This document shows positions 17,571-27,630 of a DNA stretch of 64,000 nt, piece after piece. The stretch is taken from contig CAJMNM010000007.1 of the NCBI GenBank assembly GCA_905214795.1, forward strand, positions 1 to 64,000, in the 5' to 3' direction. The stretch's first letter is position 1. Every line of letters starts with the position of its first letter. The notes under the pieces are model-generated. The model saw nothing but the letters and a program-made list of their open reading frames with translations, searched no databases and was not told where the DNA came from. The position numbers and the translations under genes are program-made. Source of the stretch: an uncultured bacterium (GTDB taxonomy: Bacteria > Bacteroidota > Bacteroidia > Bacteroidales > Bacteroidaceae).

Positions 17571-17621
17571 GTAGTGATTAATATATTCATGAATTAAATT
17601 TGCATTGCAATATTGTATGGC

Positions 17622-20198
17622 ATGATCTTGAAAAAACATTTTTATCAGATATTTTTAATAATAATATTTTGTGTGATAAATGGTATACAGCCGCTTTACG
17701 CACAAGTAAATGGTAAGGTTATTGACGCCGAGACTGGTGACCCGATTCCAAGCGTCAATATACATTATATCAAAAACAGGCAATATGGTGTCACAACAGA
17801 TATTGATGGGCGATATGAGATTTCTTCTGATATAACGGGTGTTGATACGCTTGTTTTTTCTTTTGTGGGTTTCCGTAGTGAACGTGTGCTGATAAAGCCT
17901 GGAAGTAAACGGCGTGTGAACATTAACCTCGAGCCGATAGACAAAACTTTGGATGAGGTAGTGATAACTTCCAAGAAGAGCCGTTATCGTCGTAAAAACA
18001 ATCCGGCAGTTGAACTTATGCGAAAGGTTATAGATGCCAAGAAGAATAGTGACCTGAAAGAAAATGATTATTATAGTTTTAAAAAATATCAGAAGATTAC
18101 TTTTGGATTTAATAATATCACTCAAGAATTTATAGACAGTGGTTTTATAAGAAAATTTCCGTTATTGGTTAAGCAGGTAGAGTATTGTCCAGAAACACAA
18201 AAACTGATACTGCCATTGACTTATAATGAAACAGTATCTGAACACATATATAGGAAAAACCCAAAAAAGGAAAAGAATTTTGTACGTGGCACACATTCTG
18301 AAGGTTTTAATGATTTCTTTAATACGGGTGATATTGCGACGGTCGTGTTACAGCGTTTTTTTACCGATGTTAATGTGTATGATAATTCTATCTATTTATT
18401 GGAAAGACCGTTTACAAGTCCGTTGTCTGAGCATGGTGCTATAAATTTTTACCAATATTTTATAGAAGATACAGTAATGGTTGACGGAGACCGTTGTATC
18501 AGTATGACATTCAGGCCGCAGAATGTTCAGGATTTTGGATTTACCGGTTATTTATGGGTAATGGATGATGGCACGTATCGTGTAAAAAAATGTATTTTAC
18601 ATTTGCCAGTACGTTCAGGAGTGAATTTTATCAGTAATATGGTTCTTGAACAGGAATTTGCGACATTGTCTAATGGACAACGTATCCTGGTAAAGGACAA
18701 CATGTTTGTTGAATTAGGCGCTTTTAAAGAGTTCCATAATATGATGATTAAGCGCACCACAATTTATTCGGATTTTGATTTTTCACCTATTTCAGAAGAT
18801 AGATTTAGAGAAAAAGAAATCCTGAGAGAAGGCAGCCGGGTTATAGATGATGAACAGTTTTGGGCACAACATCGCAAAGATTCACTGACATATTCAGAGG
18901 CAATGATGCCACAGAATATGAAAGACATGCAAAAAACACGTGGTTTTGGATGGATAATGTGGATCGTACGGGCTTTTGTGGAAAATTATGTAGAGACATC
19001 ACCTAATGGTAAGAAAAATTATTTTGACTTTGGACCCGTAAATACTATTGTTTCATCGAATTTTATAGATAAAGTACGTTTTAGGTTAAGTGGACAAACA
19101 ACAGCAAATCTTAATCCACATTTGTTTTTAAAAGGTTATGTGGCTTATGGAATTCGAGATGAAAAGTTTAAATATAAGGGCGAGGTGGAATATTCATTCT
19201 TAAAGAAACGTTATTCTTCGGATGAATTTCCTAGAAATTCGTTGACATTCTCCACACAGTATGATGTAATGGCACCATCCGATGCATTGTTTCCTCGTGA
19301 CAAGGATAATGTTTTTGTGTCGTTTAAAACACAGACAGTAGACCAAATGATTTATTTTCGCAATTATAATCTGATTTATGATTATGAATTTGATAATCAT
19401 TTCAGTATCTCTGCTCAGCTTCGTCAGATGACCCAGAACCCCACAGGGGCTTTGTTCTATAGGACTTTATCCGGATTAGATATATACGAATTAAAACAAA
19501 GTGAAGCAACGTTGACTTTACGTTATGCTCCGGGCGAAACTTTTGTAAATACAAAACAGCGTCGTCATCCTGTCAATAACAATGCGCCGATATTTACGTT
19601 AATGCATACATCTGGGTTTAAAGGTGTTTTTGGGGCAGATTATAATTCCAATTATACAGAACTTTCTGTATATAAACGTTTTTGGTTAAATTCTTTTGGA
19701 CGTATTGATGTGTATGGTCGTGCAGGTGCACAATGGAACAAAGTGCCTTTTCCGTTGCTTATCACGCCAGCTGCAAACAATTCGTATATCATTACAAAAA
19801 ACACGTTCAGCATGATTAATAATATGGAATTTATGAACGACCGTTTTGTGTCATTGGACATACAGTGGGATCTTAATGGAAAATTATTTAACCGTATTCC
19901 TTTACTGAAACGTTTGAAATGGCGAGAAGTCATTGGATTTAAGACTTTATATGGTACGCTGACTTCAAAGAATAATCCTGCAAAACATCCCGGTGATGGG
20001 GCCTTATATGAATTTCCATCACGTAACGGCCAGCCTACAAGTTTCGTAATGGGAGACGAACCATATATGGAACTTAATGTCGGTATTCATAATATTTTCC
20101 GTATCTTACGTATTGATTATGTCCGTCGCCTGAATTATCTTCATTTGCCTAATGTAGAAAAGAATGGTGTACGAATAGCTTTACAATTTGATTTCTAA
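17622..20198 (+). CDS. DUF5686 family outer-membrane protein with carboxypeptidase-like regulatory domain
   Basis: An 858-residue protein. The ATG at 17622 gives a signal peptide (MILKKHFYQIFLIIIFCVIN ... LYAQ); the frame opens at a TTG 9 nt earlier. Residues about 27-105 form a CarboxypepD_reg-like domain (VNGKVIDAETGDPIPSVNIH ... GVTTDIDGRYEIS ... VLIKPGSKRRVNINLEP), followed by DEVVITSKKSRYRRKNNPAVELMRKVI, typical of DUF5686 proteins. The large C-terminal part (about 480-858) has alternating strands and ends in RIALQFDF, as outer-membrane barrels do. Function unknown; widespread in Bacteroidota. rarA follows after 12 nt and may share the transcript. Confidence 0.85.
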   Translation: MILKKHFYQIFLIIIFCVINGIQPLYAQVNGKVIDAETGDPIPSVNIHYIKNRQYGVTTDIDGRYEISSDITGVDTLVFSFVGFRSERVLIKPGSKRRVNINLEPIDKTLDEVVITSKKSRYRRKNNPAVELMRKVIDAKKNSDLKENDYYSFKKYQKITFGFNNITQEFIDSGFIRKFPLLVKQVEYCPETQKLILPLTYNETVSEHIYRKNPKKEKNFVRGTHSEGFNDFFNTGDIATVVLQRFFTDVNVYDNSIYLLERPFTSPLSEHGAINFYQYFIEDTVMVDGDRCISMTFRPQNVQDFGFTGYLWVMDDGTYRVKKCILHLPVRSGVNFISNMVLEQEFATLSNGQRILVKDNMFVELGAFKEFHNMMIKRTTIYSDFDFSPISEDRFREKEILREGSRVIDDEQFWAQHRKDSLTYSEAMMPQNMKDMQKTRGFGWIMWIVRAFVENYVETSPNGKKNYFDFGPVNTIVSSNFIDKVRFRLSGQTTANLNPHLFLKGYVAYGIRDEKFKYKGEVEYSFLKKRYSSDEFPRNSLTFSTQYDVMAPSDALFPRDKDNVFVSFKTQTVDQMIYFRNYNLIYDYEFDNHFSISAQLRQMTQNPTGALFYRTLSGLDIYELKQSEATLTLRYAPGETFVNTKQRRHPVNNNAPIFTLMHTSGFKGVFGADYNSNYTELSVYKRFWLNSFGRIDVYGRAGAQWNKVPFPLLITPAANNSYIITKNTFSMINNMEFMNDRFVSLDIQWDLNGKLFNRIPLLKRLKWREVIGFKTLYGTLTSKNNPAKHPGDGALYEFPSRNGQPTSFVMGDEPYMELNVGIHNIFRILRIDYVRRLNYLHLPNVEKNGVRIALQFDF

Positions 20199-20210
20199 TA
20201 TATTAAAATA

Positions 20211-21485
20211 ATGGCAATTCCTTTAGCAGAAAGACTTCGTCCGAAAACTCTTGATGATTATATAGGCCAGAAACATTTGGTCGGTCCTGGAGCTGTATTA
20301 CGTAAAATGATAGATTCAGGAAGGATTACTTCGTTTATTCTATGGGGCCCCCCGGGAGTTGGTAAAACGACATTGGCACAGATTATAGCACACAAGCTCG
20401 AAACGCCATTTTATACGCTGAGTGCCGTAACCAGTGGAGTGAAGGATGTTCGTGAAGTCATTGACAAAGCCAAAAACAATCGTTTTTTCAATCAATCCAG
20501 TCCTATATTATTTATTGACGAAATTCATCGTTTCAGTAAGTCACAGCAAGATTCTTTGTTAGGAGCTGTTGAGCAGGGGGTTGTAACACTTATTGGTGCT
20601 ACAACCGAGAACCCCTCCTTTGAAGTTATCAGGCCGTTACTTTCCAGATGTCAATTATATGTACTTAAAAGTTTATCAAAAGATGATCTTTTAGAACTGT
20701 TACAACGTGCTGTCAATCAAGATACTATTTTAAAAGAGAAAAAAATAGAATTACGCGAAACTGATGCGATTTTGCGTTATAGTGGTGGTGATGCACGTAA
20801 GTTACTTAATATATTAGAGCTTGTTGTTGAAGCTGATGGAGGTTCAGACGTTATTATTACTGATAAAATTGTCGCAGAACGTTTACAAGAAAATCCGTTA
20901 GCTTATGATAAAGGCGGAGAAATGCATTATGATATTATATCTGCTTTTATAAAAAGTATCCGTGGTAGTGATCCTGACGCCGCATTATATTGGTTGGCCC
21001 GTATGATAGAGGGCGGAGAAGATCCTGCTTTTATAGCCCGTCGTCTTGTAATATCAGCGAGTGAAGATATTGGTTTGGCAAATCCCAATGCATTATTGCT
21101 GGCTAATGCTGCTTTTGATGCAGTCATGAAGATCGGGTGGCCGGAAGGCCGTATTCCTCTAGCAGAAGCAACCGTATATCTTGCAACCAGTGCTAAAAGT
21201 AATTCCGCATATATGGCAATAAATGATGCGATTCAATTAGTAAAGCGTACAGGAAATCAGCCGGTACCGTTACATTTACGCAATGCGCCAACTCAACTAA
21301 TGGAAGAGTTAGGATATCATCAAGGTTATAAATATGCTCACGATTATCCCGGAAATTTTGTTGAACAACAATTTCTTCCAGATGAACTTAAGAATCAACG
21401 CATTTGGCATGCTCAATCTAATGCAGCAGAAAATAAACTGCAAGATAGAATGTTACAACTGTGGAAGGAACGCTATAAGAAATAA
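20211..21485 (+). CDS. rarA: Replication-associated recombination protein A (RarA/MgsA AAA+ ATPase)
   Basis: A 424-residue AAA+ ATPase of the RarA/MgsA/WRNIP1 family, related to clamp-loader subunits. Walker A GPPGVGKT at residues 46-53, Walker B FIDEIHRF at 101-108, sensor GATTENPSF, arginine-finger region RPLLSRCQLY, and the family-specific C-terminal tetramerisation part (GSDPDAALYWLARMIEGGEDP, APTQLMEELGYHQGYKYAHD). Acts at stalled replication forks. Full length. Starts 12 nt after the DUF5686 gene. Confidence 0.97.
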   Translation: MAIPLAERLRPKTLDDYIGQKHLVGPGAVLRKMIDSGRITSFILWGPPGVGKTTLAQIIAHKLETPFYTLSAVTSGVKDVREVIDKAKNNRFFNQSSPILFIDEIHRFSKSQQDSLLGAVEQGVVTLIGATTENPSFEVIRPLLSRCQLYVLKSLSKDDLLELLQRAVNQDTILKEKKIELRETDAILRYSGGDARKLLNILELVVEADGGSDVIITDKIVAERLQENPLAYDKGGEMHYDIISAFIKSIRGSDPDAALYWLARMIEGGEDPAFIARRLVISASEDIGLANPNALLLANAAFDAVMKIGWPEGRIPLAEATVYLATSAKSNSAYMAINDAIQLVKRTGNQPVPLHLRNAPTQLMEELGYHQGYKYAHDYPGNFVEQQFLPDELKNQRIWHAQSNAAENKLQDRMLQLWKERYKK

Positions 21486-21551
21486 TGTTTGTATCTTAAA
21501 TGAAGTTGATTTATAATTTTTAAAAAAAGGAAGCGTTTTGCTTTTTTTATC

Positions 21552-21559
21552 TATCTTTG
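21552..21559 (+). promoter_or_regulatory. -7 element upstream of fhs
   Basis: TATCTTTG matches TAnnTTTG, 29 nt before the fhs ATG. No clear -33 TTTG at the usual spacing, so the call is tentative. Confidence 0.45.
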
Positions 21560-21588
21560 TAAAATTAAAAAATACATTATTATAAAGG

Positions 21589-23256
21589 ATGAAAACAGAT
21601 ATAGAAATCGCACAAGCTTGTGAGTTGCTTCCCATAGAGCAGATTGCAGAAAAAGCAGGCATTCCGGAAGAATATTTAGAGCATTACGGAAAGTATATTG
21701 CAAAGGTTCCGGAAAGACTGATTGATGAACAGAAGGTTAAGCAAAGTAACTTGATTTTAGTCACAGCCATTACACCGACGAAGGCCGGAATTGGTAAGAC
21801 GACAGTGTCTATAGGATTGGCTTTAGGATTAAGTAAATTAGGCAAGAATAATATTGTTGCATTACGTGAACCTTCTTTAGGTCCTTGTTTTGGTCTTAAG
21901 GGAGGGGCTGCCGGAGGCGGATATGCTCAGGTCCTTCCTATGGATAAGATAAATCTTCATTTTACTGGTGATTTTCATGCAATAACATCTGCTCACAATA
22001 TGATAGCTGCTCTTCTTGACAACTACATATATCAACATCGTGATGAAGGATTTGCTCTGAAAGAAGTCTTGTGGAAACGAGTTTTGGACATTAATGATCG
22101 CAATCTGCGATATATAGTGACAGGGTTGGGGCCAAGAACAAACGGAGTGATGGCTGAAAGCGGATTCGATATTACGCCGGCTTCTGAGATTATGGCTATT
22201 TTGTGTTTAGCGTCAGATGAAAAAGACTTACGCAGACGCATTGAGAATATTTTGCTGGGAACAACAATAGATGGTAAGCCGTTCCGTGTAAAAGATATGG
22301 GAGTTGCTGGTGCTATATGCGTATTATTAAAAGATGCACTTCATCCTAATCTTGTTCAAACTACGGAGAATACTCCTGCAATTGTACACGGAGGGCCATT
22401 TGCAAATATCGCTCATGGATGTAATTCTATTTTGGCTACAAAACTAGCCATGACATATGCAGATTACGTTGTAACCGAGGCTGGATTTGGTGCCGATCTT
22501 GGAGCAGAGAAATTCTTTAATGTAAAATGCAGAAAATCAGGTCTTACTCCGAAACTGACAATTATTGTAGCTACAACCCAAGGCTTGAAAATGCATGGTG
22601 GAGTGCAGCTTGATGACATTAAAAAGCCTAATGCAGAAGGATTATCCAAAGGGTTTGAGAACTTGGATAAACATATTCGTAATATTCAAGGCTTTGGTCA
22701 GACTGTTGTTGTATGTTTTAACAGATATGCAACAGATACTGATGAAGAGATTGCTTTATGCAAATCACATTGTGAGGAAATGGGCGTCGGCTTTGCTGTA
22801 AATTCTGCATATACAGATGGTGGGGAAGGAGCTAAAGAACTGGCACAACTTGTAGTAGAAACAATTGCCTCCAAACCATCGAAAGAAATGACGTTTACTT
22901 ATAGTGATAATGATTCTGTAGAACTTAAAGCAGAAAAAGTAGCTCGTAGTATTTATGGTGCTGATGGAGTGGTATTTTCTCCTGCAGCAAAAAAAATGTT
23001 GACACGTATCCAGGAATTAGGTATTTCACATTATCCTATCTGTATAGCTAAAACACAATACTCATTCTCTGCCGACGCACATGCCTATGGCGTTCCAAAG
23101 AATTTTAAGATCCATGTACGTGATATTGTGCTGAATTGCGGTGCGGAAATGATTGTACTGGTTGCTGGTGATATAATGAGAATGCCAGGATTGCCGAAGT
23201 CTCCTCAAGCTGAGAGAATAGATCTTGTTGATGGAGAGATTGTAGGTCTTTCTTAA
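21589..23256 (+). CDS. fhs: Formate-tetrahydrofolate ligase
   Basis: A 555-residue enzyme joining formate and tetrahydrofolate with ATP to make 10-formyl-THF for purine and formyl-Met synthesis. Visible signatures: the P-loop [11 protein letters not shown] near residues 63-72, [20 protein letters not shown] (about 93-112), [19 protein letters not shown], and [13 protein letters not shown]. Length is standard. Ends with a perfect stem-loop just downstream, then the two-component operon. Confidence 0.98.
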   Translation: MKTDIEIAQACELLPIEQIAEKAGIPEEYLEHYGKYIAKVPERLIDEQKVKQSNLILVTAITPTKAGIGKTTVSIGLALGLSKLGKNNIVALREPSLGPCFGLKGGAAGGGYAQVLPMDKINLHFTGDFHAITSAHNMIAALLDNYIYQHRDEGFALKEVLWKRVLDINDRNLRYIVTGLGPRTNGVMAESGFDITPASEIMAILCLASDEKDLRRRIENILLGTTIDGKPFRVKDMGVAGAICVLLKDALHPNLVQTTENTPAIVHGGPFANIAHGCNSILATKLAMTYADYVVTEAGFGADLGAEKFFNVKCRKSGLTPKLTIIVATTQGLKMHGGVQLDDIKKPNAEGLSKGFENLDKHIRNIQGFGQTVVVCFNRYATDTDEEIALCKSHCEEMGVGFAVNSAYTDGGEGAKELAQLVVETIASKPSKEMTFTYSDNDSVELKAEKVARSIYGADGVVFSPAAKKMLTRIQELGISHYPICIAKTQYSFSADAHAYGVPKNFKIHVRDIVLNCGAEMIVLVAGDIMRMPGLPKSPQAERIDLVDGEIVGLS

Positions 23257-23266
23257 TATATGTCTT

Positions 23267-23296
23267 TTGTGGCACAAGGGAATACTTGTGCCACAA
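23267..23296 (+). terminator. Stem-loop after fhs
   Basis: A perfect 12-bp inverted repeat (TTGTGGCACAAG / CTTGTGCCACAA) with a 6-nt loop, 10 nt past the fhs stop. There is no T-run behind it, so it may terminate poorly or protect the transcript end. Confidence 0.6.
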
Positions 23297-23331
23297 TCCT
23301 ATGAAATACACTTGCTAAACATAAACTGCTT

Positions 23332-23369
23332 AATTAATCTTTAACTACTCAATTAACCTTTAAGGACTA
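23332..23369 (+). repeat. Two tandem 19-nt direct repeats ahead of the sensor-kinase operon
   Basis: AATTAATCTTTAACTACTC (23332-23350) is followed directly by AATTAACCTTTAAGGACTA (23351-23369); 15 of 19 positions agree. It sits 26 nt before the GTG start of the giant kinase, in the place where an activator of this operon could bind. Role inferred from position only. Confidence 0.45.
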
Positions 23370-23394
23370 TAGTGTGCCTTTTTTTATATAGATA

Positions 23395-26300
23395 GTGTCA
23401 GGTAGAATCAGACATATACGTGGAAATTTAGTTCGAGGACTTGGAATTACAACATTAATCATAACAACAGTACTGGTGTTGTTGATTATTGTAGGGTATA
23501 TAATGAGTTTTCATAATGAGCAGATTATTAAGACTTCAACTGAGAAACGTGTTGTAGATTCTTTGAATAGTTTGTCATATAGTTTTCGTTTCCGACAAGT
23601 AGATAGTGCGTCTTACTATGCTAAAACGGCTTTGAATCATGTCCATGATTATAAGGATGGCATGTCAAAGGCTTATCTTAATTTACTATATGTGAGTTAT
23701 ATTAAGGCGGACTATAATGAGGGTATGAGATTGTATCGTAAACTAATGAGCGTCACAAATAATCAGATTTATATTTTGACAGCTGAGATTTATATGATGA
23801 AATTATGTTTACGTACTGCTCAAAATCGTCTTTATTTTGATTTTTATAACAAGGCTTCTCAGCGGATACAACGTATTAATGAAGAGTTGCAAAGTCTTAA
23901 TGATGATAATAGGGAATTTTTTCATTATGCTCAGTATCAGTTCAAACTAACAACAGCATCTGCTCTTGTTTATCAAATGCGAAGTACGGAAGCATTGAAT
24001 TTATTGAAAGAGATACAGTCGGATAAGACGGTGCATAATGATATTTCCATGTGGTTGTCTTATTGTTATATAAAAATTGCATGTCTTGTAGACTATTCTA
24101 CATCTAGTACAAAAAATATTGATGATTTATTTTATAATCTTGTTTCAATGCATCAAATGGCAACTCAATATGGTTATACATTTTTTGAGGCTGTAGCATT
24201 GCAGAATATAGCACACCTATTAAGGGAAAAAGACATTTTCAGACAATTGGAAATAATCAGGCCATATACAATGAACTATCTGAAAGGGATTTTTGGATCT
24301 GAATTATGGGACCAACTTGAGACAGAGGAATATTTGCCGCTTAATATTGCTTTTTTAGGATTGAATAAAGCAAGACAATATAATAGTATATTAATAGAGT
24401 GTAGAGCAAATCTGATTTTGGGAGATTTATATTTTATTGGCGGTAGATATGAAGAAGCGTTGAAAAATTATAATAATGCACTTGAATGTGTCAATCTTCA
24501 TCATCATATGTGTTTCCCCGAAGATCGGGGAGGTGTATTATCACCAACTGGTTCTGTAGTGAATCAGGCAACAGATTTGTTATGGACGAAAAATAATAAT
24601 TGGGTGACAGTACCAAAGGTATTGGTTCTTCTTAGAGAAAGACTAAGTGTAACTTATAGTGCACTTGATAATGAACTTCAGGCGCAATATAATCGAGAAT
24701 TATATCTGAAGATGTTGAAATTGGTTAGTGCGGACAAGTCAATAGAAAGCCAGTATATTTCATTAAAAGAAGAAAACAAAGTTTGGCTGATAATATTAAT
24801 AATAGAAATCGTAATTTCAATTTTATGTGTTATTTTATTTGTGATATATGCTCGTTTATGGAAAAAACGAAATAAAGCCCGTATTAAGATTTTTAATGTA
24901 TTATGTAATAAATTCTTAATGCCTGATTTAAGTACACCTTATGGAAGACTGGATTCTATTGCTAAAAAACACAGATGGTTGTGGAGAGAAAGAAGTCTTT
25001 GGCTTAATTTAATAAGTCCGTATCAAGACTGGATGAAAAAAAGTAATCTGATTACAAGGGATTTTGATGAACAGTTGAATCAGTTACGAGAAGAGCGTAA
25101 ATTCAGTGAATATCGTCTGGAGAACAGTAAAAGAAAGAATATCTCGAAAAGAGCAAAAGTCACTCTTGTACATAGTATAACACCATATATTGATTTGATT
25201 CTAAATGAAGTGACAAGAATTCACAAGAACAAATCAGGAAAAGATACTCGTCTTGCATATATAGAGGAGATTACAGATAAAATTATTGCATGTAATGCAG
25301 TATTGACCCAATGGATTCAATTACATCAAGGTGAAATAAATCTGACAATAGAAAATTTTGCCATACAGTCTCTTTTTGATATTATAAGTAAAGGAAGTTA
25401 TGGCTTTTCTCAAAAAGGAATTCAGTTTACGATTAAGCCAACTCAGGCCTGGGCAAAGGCAGATAAGGCTCTGACTCTTTTTATGATTAATACGCTGGTT
25501 GACAATGCAAGAAAGTTCACACCTGGTGGAGGTTCAGTAGTAATTGAAGCCGCTGAAAGGGCAGATGCCGTAGAGATATCGGTTACAGATACAGGATGTG
25601 GAATGACTCCCGACGAAGTAGAACTGATTTCTTCGTCTAAAATATATGATGCACACGTGATCGGTAACGATACAGATGAAATCAAAAAAGAAAAAGGCTA
25701 TGGATTTGGATTGATGAATTGTAAAGGTATAATAGAGAAATACCGTAAAATGGGGCAATTCTTCGATGTTTGTAGCCTTAATGTACAAAGTACAAAAGGC
25801 AAAGGAAGCCGGTTTAGTTTCATTCTTCCAAAGGGTAGTTCCTTATATCGTATTATTACATTCGTTACTATATTTGTTTTGTTTACATCCCCAATTAAAG
25901 CGGTTACGGATTTTAGGGAAGAAGATGCGACTCTTGACATGGCACGTACCTTGGTCGATTCTGTTTCTGTCTGTAATACACGTCATCAATTTAAGCGTGC
26001 ATTGGATTTTGCAGATTCTGCTAGAATCTGTTTAAATCACGTTTATGTTCCTGTACTTCCTGATGATTGCAAAAATGAATGTTTAAGATTTGATAGCTTA
26101 AGTAAAGATGAATTATTATGGTTACATTCAGGGGTAAATGCCGATTATGGTCTTATTTTGCGTTTGCGCAATGAAGTATCTGTTTCATATCAGGCCGTGC
26201 ATGAGTGGAAATTATCTTATTATAATAATCTGAAATATAAAGTTCTTTTTTATTTATTAAACCGCGACAAGAGTTTGGAATCATCATATTTGAGTCAGTT

Positions 26301-27630
26301 GGACAAAAGAAAAAACATGCGGGTAGGAATTACCGTGATGATTATATTTGTTCTACTTATCTTGGTTTTGATTTATATCTCATATTTTCGTCGTCGTATG
26401 CAGTTTCAGCTCAATGTGATGCAGATACTGGAAACAAATGCCAAAATGTTGAAATCGGTTGAGCAATGTTGTTTTTCTGATAGTGTGATAGATAATTTAC
26501 TGTCTTCATTGTTGGAAGGTATTAATGAAATACACGAAATATCAGGAATAAAAATATTGTTGTATAATGACAATGGTGAATGTATAGGCTTGTATTCCAA
26601 AGGTAATGCCAGTTTTCATGAACTGACCGATACATTGCTGGAGAAAACTTATGAAACCAAACAATCATTTTACGATAAAATTGCACAATCTTATTTTTAT
26701 CCGCTTCTTATTAATAATGGAACGGAAAAGAAGTTCTGTATGGGAGCCATAACTTATAAAGGCGGTGAGAATTTATTATCAGGTTCCGATTATATTTTTG
26801 ACGAGTTACTGACCAGTTATCTTACTATGCTTCTTTATGAGATTATAATCAAACATGGTGGTGAACATGCGAAACTGGAAATGGAAGAAAGTGAGAAAAT
26901 GAAAGAATGTTATGAAGAATCGCGATTGCATATCCAAAATCAGATTCTGGACAACTGCCTTTCTACAATAAAGCATGAAACAATGTACTATCCAAGCAGG
27001 ATAAAGTATATCATTAGAAATATAAGAAACAACGCATCTGTTTCGGATTTTGATTCTCAAATGAAACTTTTATACGAACACGCTGAATACTATAAGGAGA
27101 TTTATATGTTATTAAGTAGTCAGGCTGACAGACAATTGTCATTGGCCAGCTTTCGTTTCCAGGCTGTGCGCGTAGACAAGATTATTAGTTCGTGGGAATC
27201 ACAGACAAAGATTAAGACTCAGCGTAAACAAGTTCATGTTTCTTTAAATGTGGGACATGAATGTTCGGGAATTTATCTAAATACTGATAAGGTATTAATT
27301 TCTTTTTTACTGGAATTGATTACATCTGATTTTCTTGAACATGCTATGGCATCACAGCGTTCCTGGGTGCTTTCACTTGAAGTGGCTGAAGAAGACAGTT
27401 TTGTTCGTTTTATGCTTTCATCATCTGTTAGCTGGTATACGGAAGAAGAAATAGGAGAGTTGTTTACTCCAGATGGAGGACATTATTCTTATCTCGTTTG
27501 TAAGGAAATTATTCGGGAACATGAAAAAGTAAATAATTATTGTGGTTGTCGCATTAACGCCGAATTATTGAATAAAGACGGCGTGATGGTGTGGTTTACA
27601 ATCCCTAAATCTAATAAATATCATGATTAA
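23395..27630 (+). CDS. Giant hybrid-like sensor protein with duplicated TPR/TM modules and histidine-kinase ATPase (DUF5112/DUF5113 type)
   Basis: A 1411-residue membrane sensor with a GTG start (an in-frame TAG lies just upstream, and later ATGs would cut into the first membrane helix). Order: TM helix (about 16-38); helical TPR-like region; second TM helix (463-486); a DHp-like helix with His593 (TLVHSITPYIDLIL); an HATPase domain with N-box NTLVDNARKF (699-708), DTGCGM (732) and GYGFGLMNC (769); a hydrophobic signal-like segment (about 816-836); a second helical region; TM helix (975-998); a GAF-like region; His1194 in STIKHETMYYPSRI; and a C-terminal ATPase-like domain without the N-box Asn. 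The two halves share sequence before their TM helices (RLSVTYSALDN versus EVSVSYQAVHE; SIESQYISL versus SLESSYLSQ). The response regulator gene overlaps the end by 8 nt. Confidence 0.85.
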   Translation: MSGRIRHIRGNLVRGLGITTLIITTVLVLLIIVGYIMSFHNEQIIKTSTEKRVVDSLNSLSYSFRFRQVDSASYYAKTALNHVHDYKDGMSKAYLNLLYVSYIKADYNEGMRLYRKLMSVTNNQIYILTAEIYMMKLCLRTAQNRLYFDFYNKASQRIQRINEELQSLNDDNREFFHYAQYQFKLTTASALVYQMRSTEALNLLKEIQSDKTVHNDISMWLSYCYIKIACLVDYSTSSTKNIDDLFYNLVSMHQMATQYGYTFFEAVALQNIAHLLREKDIFRQLEIIRPYTMNYLKGIFGSELWDQLETEEYLPLNIAFLGLNKARQYNSILIECRANLILGDLYFIGGRYEEALKNYNNALECVNLHHHMCFPEDRGGVLSPTGSVVNQATDLLWTKNNNWVTVPKVLVLLRERLSVTYSALDNELQAQYNRELYLKMLKLVSADKSIESQYISLKEENKVWLIILIIEIVISILCVILFVIYARLWKKRNKARIKIFNVLCNKFLMPDLSTPYGRLDSIAKKHRWLWRERSLWLNLISPYQDWMKKSNLITRDFDEQLNQLREERKFSEYRLENSKRKNISKRAKVTLVHSITPYIDLILNEVTRIHKNKSGKDTRLAYIEEITDKIIACNAVLTQWIQLHQGEINLTIENFAIQSLFDIISKGSYGFSQKGIQFTIKPTQAWAKADKALTLFMINTLVDNARKFTPGGGSVVIEAAERADAVEISVTDTGCGMTPDEVELISSSKIYDAHVIGNDTDEIKKEKGYGFGLMNCKGIIEKYRKMGQFFDVCSLNVQSTKGKGSRFSFILPKGSSLYRIITFVTIFVLFTSPIKAVTDFREEDATLDMARTLVDSVSVCNTRHQFKRALDFADSARICLNHVYVPVLPDDCKNECLRFDSLSKDELLWLHSGVNADYGLILRLRNEVSVSYQAVHEWKLSYYNNLKYKVLFYLLNRDKSLESSYLSQLDKRKNMRVGITVMIIFVLLILVLIYISYFRRRMQFQLNVMQILETNAKMLKSVEQCCFSDSVIDNLLSSLLEGINEIHEISGIKILLYNDNGECIGLYSKGNASFHELTDTLLEKTYETKQSFYDKIAQSYFYPLLINNGTEKKFCMGAITYKGGENLLSGSDYIFDELLTSYLTMLLYEIIIKHGGEHAKLEMEESEKMKECYEESRLHIQNQILDNCLSTIKHETMYYPSRIKYIIRNIRNNASVSDFDSQMKLLYEHAEYYKEIYMLLSSQADRQLSLASFRFQAVRVDKIISSWESQTKIKTQRKQVHVSLNVGHECSGIYLNTDKVLISFLLELITSDFLEHAMASQRSWVLSLEVAEEDSFVRFMLSSSVSWYTEEEIGELFTPDGGHYSYLVCKEIIREHEKVNNYCGCRINAELLNKDGVMVWFTIPKSNKYHD

